Assembly: GCA_003561815.1 (NCBI GenBank) | Contig: PWVP01000132.1 | Location: 1-36,283 of the forward strand | DNA: 36,283 bases | Direction of reading: 5' to 3' | Source of the DNA: Campylobacterota bacterium | Lineage (GTDB): Bacteria > Campylobacterota > Campylobacteria > Campylobacterales > SZUA-545 | In this document: one piece after another, positions 32,053 to 36,283 of the stretch | Numbering within the stretch: position 1 is the first letter of the stretch | Layout: the number at the start of each line of letters is the position of its first letter | The notes under the pieces: model-generated | Told to the model about the DNA's origin: nothing | Seen by the model: only the letters and a program-made list of their open reading frames with translations | The model's database searches: none | Made by a program: the position numbers and the translations under genes

Positions 32053-33042
32053 CTAAAAGAGGCGCAGCTGCCGATCGAGTAGCGCACAGAGCTCTCTGGC
32101 GTGGTAGGTGATGATCAGATCCGCCCCGGCGCGCTTAAAGCTCACCATCGTCTCCATCAGAACCTTCTCATACTCGATCAATCCCGCCCTCTGTGCCGCT
32201 TTGAGCATCGCATACTCGCCGCTGACATTATAGACCGCCAAGGGCCGATCGCTCGCTTCACGGATGGCCCGCACCACATCCAGATAGGCCAGAGCCGGTT
32301 TGACCATCAGCACATCGGCCCCTTGCGCCTCATCTTCGAGGCTCTCAAGCACCGCCTCGCGGGCGTTTCGCGGATCCATCTGATAGGTGCGCCGATCGCC
32401 GTGCGAGGGGGCCGATTCGGCCACATCCCGAAAGGGACCGTAGTACCCGCTCGCAAACTTTGTCGAATAACTCATAATGGGCAGATTCTCATAACCGGCA
32501 CTATCAAGCGCCGTGCGGATCGCGGCGATCATGCCGTCCATCATCCCTGACGGGGCGATCATGTCCGCACCCGCTTGAGCGTGGATAATCGCCTGATCGC
32601 CGAGCAGCTTGAGCGTGGCGTCGTTGGCCACGCTACCGGTTTTGGGATCGAGGATGCCGCAGTGGCCGTGATCGGTGTACTCACAAAAGCACAAATCGGT
32701 CATCACCACCAGATCGGGCAGGGCCGCTTTAAGCGCGCGCACGGTGGTGGCGATAATCCCCTCGCTGCTGAGCGCATCGCTGCCGACACTATCTTTTACA
32801 TCGGGGATCCCAAAGAGCATCACCGCACAAATCCCCTCGGCATAGGCCGCCTCGGCCTCTTTGATCAGCTCATCGATGCTCAGCTGAAACACGCCGGGCA
32901 TGGAGGCCACTTCGTTTCGGATCCCCTCGCCAAAGCGGGCAAAAAGCGGATAGATCAGATCGGTTTTTTTCAGATCGGTTTCGGCCAGCAGGTTTCGTAG
33001 ATTTTCACTCTGTCGTAGACGCCGAAAGCGTTTATGCTCCAT
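32053..33042 (-). CDS. hemB: Delta-aminolevulinic acid dehydratase (porphobilinogen synthase)
   Basis: HemB condenses two aminolevulinate molecules into porphobilinogen for heme synthesis. The metal site TDLCFCEYTDHGHCG carries the cysteines of the zinc-dependent type. Schiff-base lysines lie in SYSTKFASGYYGPFRD and VLMVKPALAYLD. The length of 329 aa is normal. ATG 33042 is chosen because AAGGA lies 7 bases upstream and MEHKRFRRLRQSENLRNLL is a typical start. The open frame upstream reaches into ribA and is not coding. A -10 box lies in the palindrome at 33074-33099. Confidence 0.96.
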   Translation of the reverse strand: MEHKRFRRLRQSENLRNLLAETDLKKTDLIYPLFARFGEGIRNEVASMPGVFQLSIDELIKEAEAAYAEGICAVMLFGIPDVKDSVGSDALSSEGIIATTVRALKAALPDLVVMTDLCFCEYTDHGHCGILDPKTGSVANDATLKLLGDQAIIHAQAGADMIAPSGMMDGMIAAIRTALDSAGYENLPIMSYSTKFASGYYGPFRDVAESAPSHGDRRTYQMDPRNAREAVLESLEDEAQGADVLMVKPALAYLDVVRAIREASDRPLAVYNVSGEYAMLKAAQRAGLIEYEKVLMETMVSFKRAGADLIITYHARELCALLDRQLRLF

Positions 33043-33073
33043 AACACCATCCTTAGCTTCTCGTAAATCGGAC

Positions 33074-33099
33074 GATTTTAACCAGAGTTGGTTAAAATC
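33074..33099. promoter_or_regulatory. 11-bp perfect inverted repeat in the divergent hemB/ribA promoter
   Basis: The arms GATTTTAACCA (33074-33084) and TGGTTAAAATC (33089-33099) are perfectly complementary around the 4-base spacer GAGT. Each arm contains a TAAAAT -10-like box: 33093-33098 for ribA (+) and 33075-33080 for hemB (-). It may be an operator for a dimeric regulator or a symmetric divergent promoter. Confidence 0.6.
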
Positions 33100-33105
33100 C
33101 GCGCC

Positions 33106-33684
33106 ATGAACGAAACCGAAGTGACCCTCTCTAGTGTCGCCAATCTTCCCAGCCGACACGGGCCTTTTAAGGTGCAGGCCTTTAAGGAGGGGCACAAAGA
33201 GCATCTGCTGATCTGGACCGAAAACCTCGCGTGTGAAGCGCCACTGGTGCGGGTGCATAGCGAGTGCGTGACCGGCGATGCGCTGGGTAGCCGCAAGTGT
33301 GACTGCGGCGATCAGCTCGATCAGGCGATGTTTCTGATCCAGAAGGCCGGCTGTGGGGCGATTTTATATCTGCGCCAGGAGGGGCGCAATATCGGTCTGC
33401 TCAACAAAATCAACGCCTATGCGCTTCAGGATCAAGGGCTCGACACCGTCGCGGCCAATCATCAGCTAGGGTTTGCCGACGATGAGCGCAGCTACGAGAT
33501 TGCGGAGTTCATGCTGGAGCATCTAGGACTTAAACAGATCCGTCTGCTGACCAACAACCCCAACAAGCTCGAAAGCTTTGCTAAGATCACGATCGCAGAG
33601 CGGGTGCCACTGATTGCCGAGCCCAACGAGTACAATCGCGGCTACCTGCAGACCAAAAAGGAAAAGAGCGGCCATCTGCTCTAG
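33106..33684 (+). CDS. ribA: GTP cyclohydrolase II RibA
   Basis: RibA opens GTP to the first committed intermediate of riboflavin synthesis. Zinc ligands are in the block VHSECVTGDALGSRKCDCGDQL (three Cys). LRQEGRNIGLLNKINAYALQDQG and LTNNPNK are hallmark motifs. The length of 192 aa matches stand-alone GTP cyclohydrolase II, with no DHBP synthase domain. ATG 33106 is chosen by alignment to the E. coli N-terminus; it has no ribosome binding site and lies 7 bases after a TAAAAT box, so the mRNA may be leaderless. A TTG at 33088 is an alternative inside the palindrome. Confidence 0.95.
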   Translation: MNETEVTLSSVANLPSRHGPFKVQAFKEGHKEHLLIWTENLACEAPLVRVHSECVTGDALGSRKCDCGDQLDQAMFLIQKAGCGAILYLRQEGRNIGLLNKINAYALQDQGLDTVAANHQLGFADDERSYEIAEFMLEHLGLKQIRLLTNNPNKLESFAKITIAERVPLIAEPNEYNRGYLQTKKEKSGHLL

Positions 33685-33695
33685 GGAGGCGCCCC

Positions 33696-33998
33696 ATGCC
33701 CAATAGCACTATGGACAAAGCTAAAGCGCTCCAGATACTGCGAGAGCACAAGCTGGAGTTTGCCCGCGATTTCGGCGTGGAGGAGATCGGGATCTTTGGC
33801 AGTTACGCGAGCGATCGGGCAACCCCTCAAAGCGATATGGATATATTTGCCAAGATGCCTCCGAAGTTTGATCGGGTGGTCCGGCTGCAAGAGCGACTCG
33901 AAAAGCTGCTCGGATGCCGTGTGGACCTCATCCGTTTGCGCAGCCAAATGAACGCCAGGCTGCGCGAAAACATCCAAAGAGAGGGGCTCTGTGCTTAG
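33696..33998 (+). CDS. MNT-type nucleotidyltransferase, probable antitoxin MntA
   Basis: This is a minimal nucleotidyltransferase of 100 aa. The catalytic motif GSYASDRATPQSDMD begins at Gly35-Ser36 with Asp47 and Asp49, and a third acid is likely in CRVDLI. Such proteins act as antitoxins by AMPylating the HEPN toxin encoded next to them. Here the HEPN gene follows with an 8-base overlap. ATG 33696 has GGAGG 6 bases upstream. It lies 11 bases after ribA and is probably co-transcribed with it. Confidence 0.88.
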   Translation: MPNSTMDKAKALQILREHKLEFARDFGVEEIGIFGSYASDRATPQSDMDIFAKMPPKFDRVVRLQERLEKLLGCRVDLIRLRSQMNARLRENIQREGLCA

Positions 33999-34380
33999 CC
34001 CAAATCAACGCGAAGATGTTTGCTCTACGCTGGAGAATATCCAGTTCTCTTTGGAGCTAATCGCCGAAAGATTTCAATCCATCCGGACAAGCGATGATTT
34101 TCTCGATAGCAAAGAGGGGCTAGAGCACCTCGACTCCATCTCCATGAGGCTGATTGCCATCGGTGAGGCCTTCAAAAATATCGACAAAATCAGTGATGGT
34201 GCCCTGCTTGAACCCTATCGTGATATTGAGTGGCGAGGGATAAAAGGGATCCGCGATAAGCTCTCGCACCACTATTTTGATATCGATAGCGAAATCATCT
34301 TTGATATTTGCGACACCCGGCTCAAGAGGCTCGCCTGGGCTGTAGACGACATGCTGCAGCGCCTAAAGGCTCAGGCTTGA
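33991..34380 (+). CDS. HEPN-domain RNase, probable toxin HepT (DUF86)
   Basis: This is an all-helical HEPN protein of 129 aa. The motif RDKLSHHY at residues 88-95 is the RX4HXY site: Arg88 and His93 make the RNase active site and Tyr95 is the residue AMPylated by MntA in characterised pairs. IKGIRDKLSHHYFDID and LIAIGEAFKNI are typical of DUF86. The GTG start overlaps the antitoxin stop, ensuring coupling. Sampled lines are about 50% GC, below the surrounding 58-62%, suggesting acquisition. All catalytic residues are present, so the toxin looks functional. Confidence 0.9.
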   Translation: MLSPNQREDVCSTLENIQFSLELIAERFQSIRTSDDFLDSKEGLEHLDSISMRLIAIGEAFKNIDKISDGALLEPYRDIEWRGIKGIRDKLSHHYFDIDSEIIFDICDTRLKRLAWAVDDMLQRLKAQA

Positions 34381-34403
34381 CACAGCAAGAAGAGGGTGCC
34401 TAA

Positions 34404-34985
34404 ATGGAGGTGCTAAAAGAGCGACTTTTGGCCCACCGCCTGATCCTGCCAGAGCACTTTTATGATCGCTGTGCGCAGTACGCCAGTGCGCTGCTGGCGT
34501 GGAATAAGATCCACAACCTCAGCGGCGCAACGACGCTGGGGCAGCTGCGCGATCACCTCTTTGACAGCCTCTATCCGCTCACCTTTTTAGAGGACTTTGA
34601 GAGCGCGATCGATATCGGCACGGGTGCGGGGTTTCCAGGGCTGATCCTGGCGATGGCTAAAGAGCGCAGCCGCTTTGAGCTGATCGAGCCGCTTCAGAAG
34701 CGGGCGGGGTTTTTGCAGTTTGTGGTGAGCACGCTCAAGCTGAGTAATGCCACGGTGGTTAATAGCCGCATCGAACAGCTCACCCCCCACCGGGTGGACC
34801 TGATCACCTCCCGGGCGGTCAGTAGTGCTAAAAACCTCTACGATCTGAGCCTTCCCTTTATGGATCGCCAGACGCAGCTGCTTCTCTATAAAGGCCAAAA
34901 CACCGCCGATGAGGCTGAGAGCATCCAGGCAGAGCGCATTCGCGCAGAGCACGCAACCTATCTACTGGCAAGGAGAGCGCCATGA
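34404..34985 (+). CDS. rsmG: 16S rRNA (guanine527-N7)-methyltransferase RsmG
   Basis: RsmG methylates G527 of 16S rRNA with SAM. The SAM motif AIDIGTGAGFPGLILA is at about 68-83, LIEPLQKRAGFLQ and VDLITSRAV are the other diagnostic blocks, and NKIHNLSGATT is the N-terminal signature. The length of 193 aa is normal. It follows the toxin gene by 23 bases with GAGGGTG ahead of the ATG. In C. jejuni rsmG lies directly after ribA, so the toxin-antitoxin pair seems to have been inserted at that junction. Its stop overlaps the next start by ATGA. Confidence 0.95.
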   Translation: MEVLKERLLAHRLILPEHFYDRCAQYASALLAWNKIHNLSGATTLGQLRDHLFDSLYPLTFLEDFESAIDIGTGAGFPGLILAMAKERSRFELIEPLQKRAGFLQFVVSTLKLSNATVVNSRIEQLTPHRVDLITSRAVSSAKNLYDLSLPFMDRQTQLLLYKGQNTADEAESIQAERIRAEHATYLLARRAP

Positions 34986-35203
34986 TCTCAATCGGAAAAC
35001 TGCTGGTGCTGGCGCTGCTGCTTGTGGGGGTCTATTTCCTCTTCTTTCGCAAGCCGCGCAAAAAGCCCAAAGCCCCGCCAAAGCACGGGGAGGAGACCCT
35101 GACCCCCTGCGAGGCGTGTGGCACCTATGTCAGCCACGGTGAAGCGGTGATCAAAGATGGCCGCTTCTTCTGCTCCAAAAGCTGTGCTAAACTCCCTAGG
35201 TAA
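34982..35203 (+). CDS. Small membrane protein with Cys4 motif, PP0621-like
   Basis: This is a 73-residue protein. An N-terminal membrane helix (about 5-22) is followed by a basic Pro/Lys-rich linker and a small zinc-binding knuckle: Cys43, Cys46 (CEAC), Cys64 and Cys68 (CSKSC). This is the layout of PP0621-family proteins, which have no assigned function. The cysteine domain should face the cytoplasm, given the basic residues after the helix. The 4-base overlap with rsmG shows translational coupling. Confidence 0.75.
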   Translation: MISIGKLLVLALLLVGVYFLFFRKPRKKPKAPPKHGEETLTPCEACGTYVSHGEAVIKDGRFFCSKSCAKLPR

Positions 35204-35212
35204 GGAGCAAAA

Positions 35213-35578
35213 ATGGTTCTCATCGGAATTCATCCGGCTGTCGATCATGAAAAAGAGGTCTGCTTTCTAAAAAGCGCAGAGGCGATCAGCACCACCCCCA
35301 CCGGAAGTCTGGTGGTGCTCGATTTTAACGAGTCGGATCTGGCGCTCTATGCCACCTGCGAGGTGCCGCTGGGGGGGATCGTGCACAATATCCGGGAGTT
35401 TGTGCTTCTGATGAACACCCGTGTGCGCTACGCGATCGCCTCTTTAGAGCTGGCCGCGGAGCTGCAAAAGCTCGCCGATCACTACCTGAGCGATGTGAAG
35501 GTGCTCGCCCACACGAAAGCTTCGGCGCTGGATACGGTGGCGCTGGCGGGCATCGACGGCATCCTGGTTAAGGCGTAG
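35213..35578 (+). CDS. Conserved hypothetical protein
   Basis: This is a 121-residue protein that I do not recognise. It has no signal peptide or membrane helix. The alternating hydrophobic strands and helices (SLVVLDFNESDLALYAT, LAAELQKLADHYL, VKVLAHTK and GIDGILVKA) suggest a soluble alpha/beta fold, probably Rossmann- or TIM-like in part. ATG 35213 has AAGGAG 5 bases upstream. Ten bases separate it from the PP0621-like gene, and the next gene begins 4 bases after it, so it is part of the same operon. Confidence 0.75.
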   Translation: MVLIGIHPAVDHEKEVCFLKSAEAISTTPTGSLVVLDFNESDLALYATCEVPLGGIVHNIREFVLLMNTRVRYAIASLELAAELQKLADHYLSDVKVLAHTKASALDTVALAGIDGILVKA

Positions 35579-35582
35579 CGCC

Positions 35583-36283
35583 GTGGTGCGCAGCGCGATC
35601 GCCTCTTTGGCGCTGGCAACGCTGCTGCTGGCCGAAGTGCTTGTCGGCACCGCTCCCCAAGGGGGCGAAGATCGCTTTGTGCCCGATGGGGCCGATCTGA
35701 GCGTCTCGGTCTGGAGCGAGGGGCTGAGGGTGCCGTGGTCGCTGGTGTTTCTACCCGATGGGCGTGCGCTGGTGAGCGAACGAAACGGCGCCATTCGCCT
35801 TATCGATACCGAAGGACGGCTGCAAGAGGAGCCGCTAATAAGGCTGAGTGTCCACCATGAGGGCGAAGGGGGGCTGATGGGGCTGGCGCTGCATCCGGAG
35901 TTCCCCCAAAAGCCGTGGCTCTATGCGATGCACACCCACCGCGAGGGGCGCACCCTCACCAATCGGGTGGTGCGGCTGATCGTCACAGATGATCGCGCCC
36001 GTTTGGATCGCACCATCGTCGAGGGTATCCCCGGTGCACGCTTTCACAACGGCGGACGCATCGCTTTCGGCCCTGATGGTTACCTCTATATCACCACCGG
36101 CGAGATCTTCGATCGCGCCATTGCGCAGGATGTCGAAAATCTCGGCGGCAAGATTCTGCGCGTCGATGAATCAGGCACCATACCGGCGGATAACCCCTTT
36201 GAAAACGCGGTCTATAGTCTGGGGCACCGCAACCCGCAGGGGCTGGCGTGGCACCCTGAAAGCGGCGCGCTTTTTAGCAGTGA
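35583..36283 (+). CDS. PQQ-dependent sugar dehydrogenase family protein (3' end outside window)
   Basis: This is the N-terminal 230 or so residues of a secreted beta-propeller oxidoreductase of the glucose/sorbosone dehydrogenase (YliI/GSDH) family, which oxidises aldose sugars in the periplasm. After a signal peptide (residues 1-20) come RVPWSLVFLPDGRALVSERNG, EGGLMGLALHPEFP, FHNGGRIAFGPDGYLYITTGE, LGGKILRVDESGTIPADNPF and YSLGHRNPQGLAW, all signature blocks of the family. The conserved catalytic His is likely in GARFHNGG. The start is GTG 35583 or GTG 35586; AAGG lies about 10 bases upstream. The frame is open to the edge of the window. Confidence 0.9.
   Translation, partial: MVRSAIASLALATLLLAEVLVGTAPQGGEDRFVPDGADLSVSVWSEGLRVPWSLVFLPDGRALVSERNGAIRLIDTEGRLQEEPLIRLSVHHEGEGGLMGLALHPEFPQKPWLYAMHTHREGRTLTNRVVRLIVTDDRARLDRTIVEGIPGARFHNGGRIAFGPDGYLYITTGEIFDRAIAQDVENLGGKILRVDESGTIPADNPFENAVYSLGHRNPQGLAWHPESGALFSS

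Noticed and set aside
33043..33258. Upstream extension of HemB to 401 residues
   Set aside because: It would read through the promoter palindrome and antisense to ribA; ATG 33042 has a good ribosome binding site and the correct family start.
1..36283. CRISPR arrays, insertion sequences, rRNA, tmRNA or riboswitches
   Set aside because: No direct-repeat arrays, transposase genes, terminal inverted repeats or recognisable RNA families other than tRNA-Ala were seen on reading both strands.

Overview
The window is a dense stretch of bacterial chromosome with GC near 60% by rough count. It holds about 43 protein genes, one tRNA, no rRNA, no CRISPR array and no insertion sequence. Gene content and order point to the phylum Campylobacterota (formerly Epsilonproteobacteria), probably a free-living, high-GC member. 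From memory of the literature, four blocks match the Helicobacter/Campylobacter lineage: ksgA-rnj; ndk-DUF177-rpmF-plsX-fabH; rnhA-rnc-aroC next to a TPR membrane protein; and argF-hemB divergent from ribA-rsmG. The type II secretion genes, pst and pit phosphate importers and autotroph-style housekeeping suggest an environmental rather than host-adapted species. This placement is inference; no search was run.

Layout. 1-3410: the end of pstA, then pstB (+), meeting the low-affinity phosphate permease gene pitA (-). 3606-3980: a small periplasmic thioredoxin (+). 3977-9279: a minus-strand operon ksgA-rnj-rluB-yjbQ-rarA. 9392-15215: a plus-strand run hisF, a short nucleosidase-like gene, rlmN, galU, pyrC, a response regulator and a histidine kinase. 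15174-17885: a minus-strand type II secretion block gspG-gspH-gspF-gspJ. 17960-18709: proC (+). 18706-23581: the minus-strand ndk-DUF177-rpmF-plsX-fabH operon ending in an unusual pyruvate kinase. 23723-23977: ferredoxin. 24052-28428: minus-strand TPR gene-rnhA-rnc-aroC-metK. 28519-30177: dnaG (+). 30174-30920: an outer membrane protein (-). 30992-31067: tRNA-Ala(GGC). 31087-33042: hemB-argF (-). 33106-36283: ribA, an MNT/HEPN toxin-antitoxin pair, rsmG, a small PP0621-like membrane protein, an unknown gene and the start of a PQQ-type sugar dehydrogenase (+).

Genes are packed very tightly: stop/start overlaps are the rule inside operons, and four of the five convergent gene pairs overlap at their 3' ends. 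No intergenic stretch exceeds 300 bases. The longest are the divergent pitA/thioredoxin gap (about 195 bp), the ndk/ferredoxin gap (141 bp) and the ksgA/hisF gap (112 bp). The most interesting non-coding signals are: (i) strong enrichment of CGATCG and its extension GCGATCGC, the cyanobacterial HIP1 octamer; (ii) a near-perfect parS site between rlmN and galU; (iii) an 11-bp perfect inverted repeat in the hemB/ribA divergent promoter; (iv) repeated GGTTAC/GTAACC hexamers over the pitA promoter; and (v) -10 boxes placed exactly 7 nt before the start codons of dnaG and ribA, which predicts leaderless mRNAs. The accessory element is the MNT/HEPN pair, lower in GC and sitting in an otherwise conserved ribA-rsmG junction.
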